The notes under the pieces are model-generated. The model was not told the origin of the DNA. It worked only from the letters and a program-made list of their open reading frames with translations, and ran no database searches. 64,000 nt of DNA, taken from Sparassis latifolia (lineage: Eukaryota > Basidiomycota > Agaricomycetes > Polyporales > Sparassidaceae). The position numbers and the translations under genes were made by a program. How positions within the stretch are numbered: position 1 is the stretch's first letter; each line of letters opens with the position of its first letter. Below are positions 1 through 10,814 of this stretch, piece after piece. The stretch is from assembly GCA_018466975.1 (NCBI GenBank), contig CM031561.1, positions 3,410,001-3,474,000 of the forward strand, read 5' to 3'.

Positions 1-2801
1 TCCGCATGATGATGGAGTCCTTACTGATGCGTACGCGCCTGTCTGCTCGCAGTAACTGAACATACTCCTTCACTTGTGTCACCTCATCGATATTGAAGAA
101 CGAAGGCGATGACGCTTCTCGAAGGTCACGACCAGAGATTGCGTGTACAATGATAGGGAAATTCTTCGATACCAGTATAGACGAGCCGATGAACGAGTTG
201 ATGACTCCTGCATCTCCACAGGGACGCAGATCTCCATGGTAGAATCGTTCGTTCGGGAACCTCAATATATTTTCATGGGACCGGAAGTTCTGCACCAACT
301 TGACCACCCTGAATGCATCAGTCAGCCAGACGCACATGTGTTCATCATCCATCGTGAGGATGGACAGCAAATGACTCACGACTTGCCGTAGCCTGCTTGC
401 TCGTCATAATGCTGGCGCTGCATCAGCCGCTCGAGGTAGCTGATCTCAAGTCCTAATTCACGCGCGATCGGTGATCGAATGATAGGTCCGAGCTGTTTCG
501 GATCGCCCGAAAGTACGACATTTGTACTGTTTTCCGCCATCGTCTTGACCGCAATCATAACCTCTGGTTCCGTTGCCTGGCCAGCTTCGTCGACAAAGAT
601 ATGGCTGAAATGCCCACGAGGCATTCCTACGCCATAAGTAAAACCGGCAGAGACACACGTCGAGACTATCACGCGATAGCGCTTTAACGTCGCTACTGGT
701 GGGACGGAATGGTGGCCAGATGCGGTCCTGTAGCTGTAGGTAAGAAGTGCATCGGGGACCTGGTCCTTGAAGCGAGACGGAGCATAGAATCTGAACAATT
801 CGGCGTTGCTCAGCTTGTTGATGAGACGGGAGGCAATGAGGTCCGCGGCACTATTGCTCGGGGCGCATGCGAGAATTCGGGCCTGTGGGTTGTGGTTGAT
901 GAGTTGCATGATTGCTTCCACAATTGTGACGGTCTTCCCTGTCCCAGGCCTGCCGCAGAACACAAGCGTAAGATAGAAGTAACGCATCGGGATGAAGGAC
1001 TGTATACTCACGGGCCAAAAACAACGAAGGGAGGGGCACCAGCTGGATGATACACAATCGAAGTAACTGCTTGGAGCTGCGCTGGGTTGTTGGCTATCAA
1101 CTTGTTATGTATACCGGCCTTCATGGTTGCCACGGATGGCGGATCCACGGTCGAGACATGCGCCACGAGCGGGAACAGGATTCTGTCAGGATAGAAAGCG
1201 GTGTCGAGAGCTTGGTGCTGACGGCGCAGAGGGATACGATTCAGTTTGAATCGAATGTTGTAACGTTGACTCTCGGAGTGGCCTACGTAGGACCCGTTTA
1301 GACAGAGCCCCACTTCCTCCCGGTGTACGACGTGGACATAGCCCTTGTACCACTTCCCTTCCAAAGAATCATGCGGGTGGACCATGATTACGTCGCCTGA
1401 ATGAAACGACTATGACATCGGCGTTGTATAATAAAGACGGCAGGTTAGTACTCACCAACAAGGACACTCGGTCGCTTCTCCGCCAGTCCGGGAACAGCCA
1501 GACTTAAGTGGGGTGAGCAAAAGCGGAAGGAGTAAAGGATGGAGACCATCGTACTAGTAATATCTGTTGTGCCTCTTGAGTTGTGTCCCGTTGATGTCAT
1601 ATATTGCGAGGTCGAGCCTATATAACATCATTGTCAGTGAAGGCGCTGCTTCCGTTATAAATGGGCCACTTACTCTGTGCGATGTTCTTCCGCCCATATG
1701 AGCGCTTTGAAATGTTGGCTGTGTGTTTTGTTGTCAAGAGTACTGGGCAGAGCCGACTGCTGGAAGAAGGTGATAATGTTCGCTGATGATCCCTTGGATA
1801 GGGCGGAAGATATGCGGTTGGGAATTTCCGCGCGAGGCAATTTCACCACGTATGGAATGGCAGTCTTCGACTCCGGAGGAACGCCCGGGACTACTTCGCG
1901 TTCAGGTTCTCTCGTTGTGTGCTTTCGGGGAACGTAAGGTGACTTGGGTTTTAGCAAGTCGTGATCGGCTTGACTACCGACGATCGCTTTTACTAAACGC
2001 ACGATCACAAACTGCTGCTGAAGTATGGTGTCCTTGAACACCATCTCGAGACGATCTTCATATTGACCACGATGGCTCTGTTGAAACTTCACGGCAATGC
2101 GTAGATCCTGCCTATGCAGGAGTGATTGACTAAAAAATTGGGAAGATACTGAGAAGCTATATCTGCTCTCAGTATTGTCGCATTTATATCCTGGCGACCA
2201 CTTACGATGTAGCAACTCTCGTGTTAGACAATGTCGAGAAGAATTTGGCTTCCACAAGAGCGACCTTCGACAAAGGCACCGTGTTTTGAGCTGTAAGGAC
2301 GATGCTGACACCCTGTTGGGCATTTTCAAGCTCCACAATGCCAAAATCCGCTCCGGTCTCGCCATGAGAAATAACTACTCCGTGCTTATCCTTCTCGGCC
2401 TCTTCAAACGCTGCTTCGTACCTGGAGAAAGAGACCTTCCTTTGGTGAGACCGCAACGATGTATGTCGAGCCCATGAGTCTTCCACAATGTCAATCTTGC
2501 AAATATTACAGTGGATATGTCCCAGCGGAGTAACTGGCTCCTGAGGCTCAACAACGGGACTAACGGCTTGTCGTGCGGCGGCTCTGATGTGACGTTTCCC
2601 TTCAACATGACCGCTCCAATCACTTGGTCGACTGGGCACATTAATTTTGCATATAGAACAGTGAAATAACACCGTGGTACCAGTGACCTTCTTCAGGTGC
2701 TTTTGACCTTTAATATGGTTGTCGTAGACGTGAACACTATAACAAACGACGCTGCAGACTCTGCATATGTGCACATCATGTTTATAGCGACACATCAGCA
2801 A
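1..2801 (-). CDS. MOV10/SDE3-type SF1 RNA helicase with N-terminal U1-type zinc fingers (partial, C-terminus off window)
   Basis: This is a superfamily-1 RNA helicase of the UPF1/MOV10 group. The N-terminus (about 2801-2400) has three U1/matrin-type zinc fingers with CxxC and HxxxxxH spacing: CRVC..HIKGQKH, CSIC..HVEGKRH and CNIC..HTSLRSH. A MOV10-like core follows, with LLKPKSPYVPRK near 1960 and RPSVLVGD near 1460. Walker A is FGPPGTGKT, rebuilt across the intron near 950-1009. Walker B is VDEAGQ near 590, motif III is LSGDPKQLGP near 500, and LVQNFRSH follows the 71-nt intron at 309-379. Another intron is at 2130-2205. The reading frame is intact through six exons and runs off the left edge. 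MOV10/SDE3 relatives act in RNA silencing and transposon restriction, and that role here is inference. The start at 2801 is the first Met before the first finger. Confidence 0.85.
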
Positions 2802-3770
2802 AAGCGGGAAATTTTTATGTAAGGTTACACCAGTTACATCGGGGTAGCAAGCGTTGTGTAAGTTACACAGGACTAGTGATGTTTAAACCAATTTGTAATC
2901 AAAGTAAAGGTAGTAGAGGTCTATAAAGAAGATTACATAGAATAGAAATTGATACACAAGTTATAACAAAAATACATGTTGGCAAAGAGTTGTCGAGCAA
3001 TGTAACCCGAGTTAAACGTTGCTCACCAGGTTACACAGTCGGAAGAACTTCTAGACACTAAATATAATGTTGTAAGGAGAGCCTATTGGGCGTCTACTAG
3101 CGCTCTCTGCAGAACTCGCTCCGAGTTGGCTCTTGCGTCGCGTTTTAGTTTTCAGGCCCCCGAATACCGCACCAAATGCGAGCATTGAGGCAAGGCTCTC
3201 GTCCAGGCCCTCACAGCGAAAAGATCCGAAGCCGTTTCGAGGCAACTCGGGGGCAAGTCTGAGGCTAATCTCGATGCATCGCGACTACCATCCGCTGACA
3301 ATCCTCGCCACCCTCACTCGCGTATAAATTCGCAGCCTCTGCCAGATGCCCGCCAGGTGAGTGTTGTTACTCGCAGCTAACTATATTCCACAGGTCTACC
3401 AGGTTCCTTGTTGCGTGTGCTTGATCGGGCTCTCGTGGTTGGAGCGACTCGCATAGTGCGTTCTATTTCAATTTCTACTGTTTTATGCCTCTGGGCGGAC
3501 GTGTAGTGTATGTTGATTTCTAGCATTGGTTGTTACGGCGGTACGCGGGTGTTGGCGCGGTAAGTAGGCCTAACTACTTGTTTGTTATGGTGGCACGCGG
3601 GTGTTGTTACTGCGGTAAGTGGACGTTACGGCGGCACGCGGGTTTTGGAGCTTGTAAGTAGGCCCAACTAGCTCTAATGTAGAGCACTTTGTCCGTCGCT
3701 GCAGTAATAATAATATGTTGACATAATTAATTTGGAATACTCCCACTTTTGAGAATTATCAAACCGATCT
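2802..3770. other. Intergenic region, AT-rich, with degenerate tandem repeat
   Basis: No convincing gene is seen. The stretch 2820-3050 is AT-rich with several GTTACA/TGTAAC words. The stretch 3130-3330 is more GC-rich and open in one frame, but it has no recognisable domain or splice structure. A degenerate tandem repeat is annotated separately at 3532-3671. Confidence 0.5.
3532..3671. repeat. Three-unit degenerate tandem repeat
   Basis: Three head-to-tail units start at 3532, 3584 and 3625. Each opens with GTTACGGCGG or GTTATGGTGG, continues ACGCGGGT, and ends with a GGTAAGT or TGTAAGT plus GG-rich tail. Unit lengths are about 52, 41 and 47 bp. No coding role is seen. Confidence 0.7.
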
Positions 3771-5114
3771 GAATGAATCGGTTTCGGTCTGTTTAGGACA
3801 GTCTGAATGTAGCGTGTAATAAATTTTGTAGGAAGTTATATGAGCTTCATAACCTGTAGAATGTTTCCAGAGTTTATAACTGATTATGCCAGTTGGCAAC
3901 TCTGCAATCTGACTCAGGATTACAATGCAATGTATTCCTTGGTGAAAAAATTGCGCAAGTTACATGGAATTACACCTTTATAATCTCTTTGGAGAAAATT
4001 CCCGGTTTTGCTGATGCACGCAGTATCGGTGCAGACTCCGGCAGATAGTAGTGCAGGACAGATGGAGACCATTATCGCCTGGGGACGGGGAGAGTCGATG
4101 AGAGACAGGAAAGGTCCACGAGTGCACCTCATGCCACGCGTTCTTATAGCCAAACAAGGCGTGCCTTTTGGCGCTGAAACTACTTACGAGAAGCGACTTC
4201 CTTCTGCGTTGCCACGAGGCAGAGAGGTTAACTTGGATGGGCAAGTATTCTGAGGAGCAGCTCTTTAAAAAAAGGAGCGGATCCCAGGATTGGGGTTACA
4301 TGAGATTCATGTCATCGAACAGGCCATAACGATTAACGAAGGAGGTTGTGGATACGGTAGAAGTGAATTGGTCATGAAGAGCTCTCGGCAGCTTGGCTAC
4401 TCCGCACTGACAAGTTACTTATGTAGCGTTATGAGGTAGGATGAGGTTCGTCGCGACAATGACCCACATGTGCCCACTGGTGACACCGGCAAGTGCCGTG
4501 ATCGCATGCCACATTGGACAAGGGTAAGCACAAATGCTTGGTTTGTTACGTTCGGCAAACAACGTCCTCAGCTAGGACAGGTCGTGCAATAGACATGATT
4601 ATTGCAAGAAATGTTACAAACTCTGCTGAGAGCGAAGCAAAGTGGTGGAAGGGGCCAATCGTGTAGATGGGGACAGAAGACACTAAGAGAACAGTTTGTT
4701 GACCGACGTGTTTCCCTCCTGGTTCTTCTTGAGAACCTGTCAGAGTAGTCCGTGAGATAGTGGCTTCAAACGTTTGGGTCATACTACGGACCTTGGCAAC
4801 AGCGAACTCGAAATCTTCCTGTGTGACATGCTGCCTCCGTTCTCGGAGTGCATACATTCCTGAGAATAACAATGAAATGTTTAGTGAAACAGTTTTAATG
4901 GAGTTCAATCGAGTGACCCACCAGCCTCCGTGCAAATACCACGCACTTCAGCACCAGAGCACTGTCCCATCTTCTCAGCCAGAGCACGAAGATTTATTCC
5001 GCGTTGTAATGACATCTACTCGCATGTTGAGCAACATGGACAGGATAAAGGAAAGGAAAACTCGCCTTCCGCGAGTGAATGCGCAAGATAGCAACACGAG
5101 CCTCAGGACCTGGA
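3771..5114. repeat. Tandem duplication, copy A (RPT6 3' end, intact)
   Basis: This is the left copy of a direct duplication whose right copy starts at about 5113. It holds the last coding exons of RPT6 on the minus strand plus about 0.9 kb of downstream DNA. Its right end is inside the RPT6 exon at CCTCAGGACCTGGA, and its left end is at GAATGAATCG. The RPT6 frames in this copy are open and encode the expected C-terminus, including YALRERR and [10 protein letters not shown]. Confidence 0.85.
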
Positions 5115-7595
5115 ATGAATCGAGTCTCGGTCTGTTTAGACAGTTCTGAATGTAGCGTGTCAAACTTTTTAGAATATATGAGTTTACAACCTGGTAGAAT
5201 GTTTCCCCCAGGAGTTTATAAATTGATTATGCTTACAGCAACTCATAATCTGACTCAGGATTATGGGCATGCAATGTATTCTCAGAAAAATTATATAAGC
5301 TACTATGAATATAATTCTTTATAATCTCTTTGAGAAAATTCTATTTTGCTGATGCACGCGGTATCGGTGCAGACTCCGGCAAGATAGTAGTGCAGGCAGA
5401 TGGAGACCATTATCGCCTGGGGACGGGGAGAGTCGATGAGAGACGCAGGAAAGGTCTGACGAGGCACCTCATGCCACGCGTTCTTATAGTCAAACAAGGC
5501 AAGGTTTTGGCGCTGAAACTACTTACGAGAAGCGACTTCCTTCATGCTGCCACGAGGCAGAGAGGTGTTAACTTGGATGGCAAGATTCTGAGGAGCAGCT
5601 TTGAAAAAGGAGTGATCCAGGATTGGGGGTTACATGAGACTCATGTGCTACCGAAACAGGCCAGCAATGACAACGGAAGGAGTGCTGTGATTACGGCAGT
5701 GAAGCGACCGTCATGAAGAGCTTCCGGCAGCTGGCTACCCGCACTGACAAGTTACTGGCGTAGTGTTATGAGGCAGGGATGAGGCTCCGTCGCGACAATG
5801 ACTCACTACGTACCCACTGGCGACACCCGGCAAGTGCTGCGATCGCATGCCACTATTGGCTGGCAGCATAAATGCTTGGTTTGTTAGCGTTCGGCAAAAC
5901 CAAACGTCCTCGTTAGGACAGGTCGCACAGACATGATTATTAAAGAAAATGTTACAACTCTGCTGGAGAGCGAAGCAAAGTGGTGGAAGGGCCAATCAAA
6001 TAGATGGTATTGAAGACAATTATAAACAGTTTGCCGATCAGACGTAAGCCTCCTGGTTCTTCTTGGAGAACCCGTCAGAGGCAGTCCTCGTGAGATAGTG
6101 GCTTCAAAAACGTTTGGGTCATACTCACGACCTTGGCAACAGCGGAAGAACCTGAAATCTTCTCTCCCAGCACACATGCGGCCTGTTCTCGGGAGTGCAG
6201 ATACATTCCTGAGAATAATAAATAAAATGTTTAGTGAAACAGTTTGAATGTGGAGTTCAATCGAGTGACTCCACCAGCTTCCCTGCAGCAATACTACGCA
6301 CCTCTTACAGCACCAGAGCAGACCGTCCCATCCTCTCAGCCAGAGCACGGAAGATTGATCCCGCGCTGTAACAATGACATCTACTCGCAATGTTGAGCAA
6401 CATGGATGAGGGATGAGCACGAGCAAAACCTGCCTTCCGCGAGTGAATGCGCAAGATAGCAACACGAGCCTCAGGACCTGGAGGTGGGAACTCAATCTTG
6501 CGATCGATACGACCTGGTCGGAGCAGCGCAGAATCAAGAATATCTGCAGACTGGTGTCAGGAAAGTGATCACACGCAACAAGGAAAATCACAAACCTATT
6601 CGGTTAGTCGCCATGATAACCTTGATGTTCTTCGTCGGCTCAAACCCATCCAGCTGGTTCAGCAGCTCCAACATTGTTCGCTGAACCTCGGAATCGCCGC
6701 CGCCGGAACCGCTCTCCCCTCTCGAACTTCCAATCGAATCAATCTCGTCCATGAAGATGATACTTGGCGCGTGCTCTCTGGCCATGACGAACAATTCCCT
6801 GACCATCCGACTACCCTCGCCGATGTACTTCTGTACTAACTCAGAACCGGACACCCTGATGAACTTGCAATCGGTGTGGTGCGCAACGGCTCTCGCGAGT
6901 AATGTCTTCCCCGTACCTGGAGGTCCGTAGAGAAGTACACCCTTTGGCTGAGCAATACCAAGAGACTCGAAGAGCTCTGGGTGCTTCACAGGCAGCTCGA
7001 TGACCTCTTTTATCTCTTGAATCTGTTTGTCGAGACCGCCGACCATCTCGTATGTGCTGTCGGGGACCTTTTCTACCATCATAAGAGATACAAGGGGATC
7101 CACCTTGTTCGGCAGAATCTTGTGTATTGTGTACGAATCAGAACGGAGAGCAACACGGAGCGAAGGACGCAGTGTTGAGACATCAATGTCTGAATCGAAG
7201 TCAACAACTGGAGAATAAGGCGAATATAATTTAAAGACACGGTAATACGAAAGAAGATGGCGTACTGTATTTCCCTTCTGGCTGTACTTTCACCAGTACT
7301 TTGTTCTTACCCATAACCTTCACTACTTCGCCGACATAGCTGCCAGGCTCGTGAAGCAGCTGCAGCTCCTCGCGTAGCAGTCGCACTTGTATGCGTTTGT
7401 CAATATCAAACATGAGCAGGAACTACCAGAAACCGCCGCTTACTTACCTCGGGCATTCAGCGCATTCCGCTGAGCCTCCAAACGTCGCAAGTTCTGGGTC
7501 TTCTGGTTGATGTCAAGTTCCGCGGTCTCTATTTTGGCCTGATAGTATAATTTTATCCCACCAGGAGGCGTAGGGGTCTGCACAGCGACAGGCAT
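4683..7595 (-). CDS. RPT6: 26S proteasome regulatory ATPase Rpt6 (Sug1/PSMC5), 3' end tandemly duplicated
   Basis: Rpt6 is one of six AAA+ ATPases in the base of the 19S regulatory particle that unfold ubiquitinated substrates. The start at 7595 gives [12 protein letters not shown], then the coiled-coil [15 protein letters not shown] and the OB-fold [11 protein letters not shown]. The AAA domain has Walker [16 protein letters not shown], Walker [10 protein letters not shown], the pore loop KYIGEG and the arginine-finger region [10 protein letters not shown]. All are in frame across introns down to 6483, where copy B begins and the frame collapses. The correct C-terminus ([24 protein letters not shown], stop at 4683-4685) is found only in copy A, about 1.4 kb further on. 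As assembled, the gene adjacent to the promoter is broken. Rpt6 is normally essential, so an assembly fault or a second good copy is expected. One C-terminal intron in copy A has a GC donor. Confidence 0.9.
5113..6482. repeat. Tandem duplication, copy B (RPT6 3' end, indel-riddled)
   Basis: This is the right copy of the duplication, physically joined to the upstream RPT6 exons. It aligns with copy A end to end, but differs mainly by many 1-3-base insertions or deletions and some substitutions. The exons that are open in copy A are frame-broken here. After MSL the frame reaches a stop within about 15 codons, and the next two exons are also shifted. Net length is about 25 bp greater than copy A. 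This is either a decayed tandem copy or an unpolished long-read duplicate in the assembly. Confidence 0.85.
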
Positions 7596-9229
7596 AATGG
7601 CAAAACAAGATGGCGAATACGTGAAGAGAGGGCAGTACTAGTGTGCTCGAAGGTCTACTACGCGTCCTTGCGTTACTGTGACATCTTTGTAATGTCACAG
7701 GTCAGGCCCATCCCGCGAATCTTCGAGTTTGACAGCCTTCTAGTCGAACCCCGTCTCCCAACTTAGGCTGAACGTAGTAGCTCGTCATTAATAGGAACGT
7801 AAGTAAGTATGGGAATAGTTTGGGTAGCCCGAAGGCCATGGCCAATTCGCGGATTAAGCCGCCGAGGCCACGGCGAGGTGGGTGCTTGGATTTTTCATGG
7901 TGATCATACGCACGTTTGTTGATGTGCAAGGAAATACCGTGCCCAATCCATTATAGGGAGCTACATTTACGCCGGCGGGGTCTCCGATCATAGGTTCTGC
8001 TACCGGGCTCATGACGAGATTGCACCCCGTTGCTTGCAATTTTACAACCGCTGAGCAGAGAGTAACACCCGAAACCGTCCTGAATATGTGACCTGGATAA
8101 ATGCAGGATTTCAGCGACTCACACTGTATCGTAAGCACACCAAATTGATCAACAAAATTTGCATCTGAGCTGAGAACTGAAGTGAGACTCAGTTGAAGAA
8201 TTGGATTTACGGGCATCCACAAATTCGGGCCTCAAATGGATCAGAAATTGATACCTGGATCAAGACATCTGGGGATGAAGCCTTCGCAGCTGTCAGAAAT
8301 TTAATATGGATGGAAGGAAATTGTCACAGTCTGATAGCGTGACATCCAGCCTTTGGGCGAGCAGCAAATCCGAGATGGTCTCAAGTGTATACGAAGTCGC
8401 AGCTCCAGACATGTGGGTTCCTGGGTTTTCGCTACGTCCGTTGATAGTCGCGGCATGCCTGGTGTGCTCATAGCAAGTGGCCTAGCGAAAATCGCTCCGC
8501 TGGCGTACTGATGGGTCCAATCCTTTATTTCCGGAGAAGCTGATCGCCTCTGACTTTGCATCCTTATCTGATTTTCTCACATCTGTTCTTTCACTCACTG
8601 CTAGATGAGTTCCCGTCTGACCGATAACCTTTTCGTCTTTCACCCATCTGCACCTCCGGAATCAGCCGTACTCGTGGGGACCACATTGTCACCGGATTTC
8701 GTTTCAACTGGTGATACGACAACATTCGGGGTTTCGCGATTACGGTAGAGACGCCTTTGAACCTACATTTGGTGCTGATCAGCCTTGCACGTAAAAGACG
8801 TCATCCAAGCCTATGGAACCACCCCTGCCTCACTCCTCACCAATATTCAGCCGCGTGTTCCTGCCCTGTGATAGCCGTTTCTCCCCAGAGTGGTTTCCCA
8901 TGCAGATGGACTAGACCCTCGGTATTCGAGACTCGGGCGGCAGGGGCGTTCTCGTCAACTAAAGCTACGAGGCAAATCATCACATGCGGGTACAAATCTG
9001 GTCTCGAGCTCAATCTCCCGGTGGATGCGGCACGCAGGTAGTCAAATCAACATACACTCCTTACAAGACGCTACTCCACCACTGCCGCACCGGCGTCTCG
9101 ATATCGCACATCTGAATGCACGCAGCACTTCCTTTCAGGCTCCACCGTCGATCTCGAATATGGGTCATGGACTCATGTGAAGGGCAGGGCATCAACTTTG
9201 ACAGCCTTGGCACTGCAGGCAAGAAAGAC
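7596..9229. other. Region without a confident gene
   Basis: A minus-strand reading of 122 codons (7854-8222) and shorter ones nearby are open, but they have no recognisable motif, no conserved-looking splice structure and no link to the flanking genes. They could be decayed sequence or a poorly conserved protein. Nothing else is supported here. Confidence 0.3.
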
Positions 9230-10020
9230 TCACATGCCATATTTTTGTTTGAGTGCTGCCCACCCAAGTGCAGCCGTATGATACTGACGGACAAACGTGT
9301 TCATTTCTTGCTCCGGTATTCTGTTGATGTCCACTTTGTCCCAGTATCGCGAAATCGCAAAAGCGATATCTTGTGCGTCCTTTTCCATCGCACGACTGCG
9401 GAGCATTTGTTTCAAGACGACAGACATCGTCAAATCGAAAAAATGCGTCACACTTACATCGTCCATGCCTTCAGTTTTGCTCTGATGAATTCGGAGATCG
9501 TCAAGAATGGAATACTTGCTATGGTCACTGTGGTAGTCGAGTCTAGGTGTAGCGGGCCCTCCTCTCCCGCGGGTAAAATTTCAATCTATCATTCGGCGTT
9601 ATCAGTGAGCACTGTGTACGGAGGATTCTGAGAAACTCACATCAATTCGGGGGATTAACCGATGGTACGTCGCATGCAGTCTGCTTAAGCATCACTAACG
9701 GGTGTTGTAAAAATTTCAAGAGGCGATATCACCGACTGCTCCATGAGGATACCGTCGTCGTTATGTCTGGGCTTCCAGCGCATGCTTGTCGTACGCGACG
9801 AAATGGATGTGTAGACCCTCCTTCGACTATGCAAAAGATTTCCTGCTGTATGGTGAGTTTCGTTGCAAAACATCAGTTATGACCCACATACGTCAGCAAG
9901 AGGGGCGTTCGACAGCACAGCGGTCATGACACTGCCGTAGAATGCGTGAGGGACTCCTCTCGCTCGTAGGAGCTGGGAGAGCGCTGCTGCAGCCTCCAAA
10001 AGTCTTCTTGTTTCGTGCAT
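9230..10020 (-). CDS. Basidiomycete nucleotidyltransferase-like hypothetical protein
   Basis: The start at 10020 gives MHETRRLLEAAAALSQLL, then RGVPHAFYGSVMTAVLSNAPLAD. After an intron the sequence reads EIFCIVEGGSTHPFRRVRQA. A later exon carries EILPAGEEGP and FLTISEFIRAKLKAW. The last exon, after an intron at about 9400-9460, reads KDAQDIAFAISRYWDKVDINRIPEQEM and ends KQKYGM. This order (helix, G-S box, DxxC-like strand, AFALSRYW-type helix) resembles an uncharacterised family common in Agaricomycetes that looks like a minimal or degenerate nucleotidyltransferase fold. Function is unknown. An alternative upstream Met lies at 10086. The exon boundaries in the middle are less certain. Confidence 0.6.
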
Positions 10021-10814
10021 GGTCAAGAGTGGGGAGAGCGAGAGCTTGTCAAGCTGTTGACATCTTATTGGACTACTGAGTTGCATTCGAAGCGAATGGA
10101 GAATACAGGAAGAGCGATTGGGAGAGCCAAGATGTGGTCGGAAGTAGTTCCGTGGCCCGTCAAAGCCGAGAAAGGCGCAGGCGTCTGATACAAGACAACA
10201 TGTTTGCCGTTCTAGCTCGTCTGTAAGATGATCATGGCATTCGCCACTATCCTTGACACTGTTGCAGCGGACTCATCACATGCCCTCGGAATGCGCATGA
10301 CCTGCGGAATTAATAAATATGGAGGCCTTATTACACAATCTGGGCTTTGGCGGTGAAAGGTTCTAAGGCTCCGGTTCGCTCATTCCTTTTCTTTCTGTGG
10401 ATAGCAGGGGTATGGATCAGTGGCGGAATTGATGGCGAAATAGGACGTCACTGTGTCTTACTATAATCCGAGAATTTGTTGTTTGTTGCGCAAAGCATGG
10501 TAACCGAGCGGTCGAAAAATACAGAATCCCAATGCAACAGACATTCACGCGTATTCTCGACTTGCTTTGCCCACCTTCCGTGCACCGCTGCGAGGCACAG
10601 CTGAGTAAACTTTGTTGCGGGAAGAGTAGAACATGACTGAAGTGCGTTATCCCGGTTTGGCGACGCAGGAGGATGAGGTAAGCAAGCACCGGCATTGCTC
10701 CCGGGATGGCCGCATAGTCACGGTGCCGCTCATTCGTCCATCCAGACATTTGTTGCGGCAGGACTGTGCTTGTGGTTGTTTCAACTGCTCGTACTAGGTC
10801 AGGCTCTCCCGCGC
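10021..10814. other. Intergenic region between divergent genes
   Basis: This is the upstream region shared by the minus-strand nucleotidyltransferase-like gene and the plus-strand MRS2 gene. Short open frames on both strands show no domain, and no repeat or RNA gene is recognised. Confidence 0.4.

Noticed and set aside
2820..3050. Possible element bounded by GTTACAC words
   Set aside because: The repeated words are short and mixed in orientation; no consistent inverted repeat or target duplication could be drawn.
5884..6591. 235-codon minus-strand open frame in copy B
   Set aside because: It is a mixture of shifted RPT6 exons and introns; the same residues are found correctly framed and spliced in copy A.
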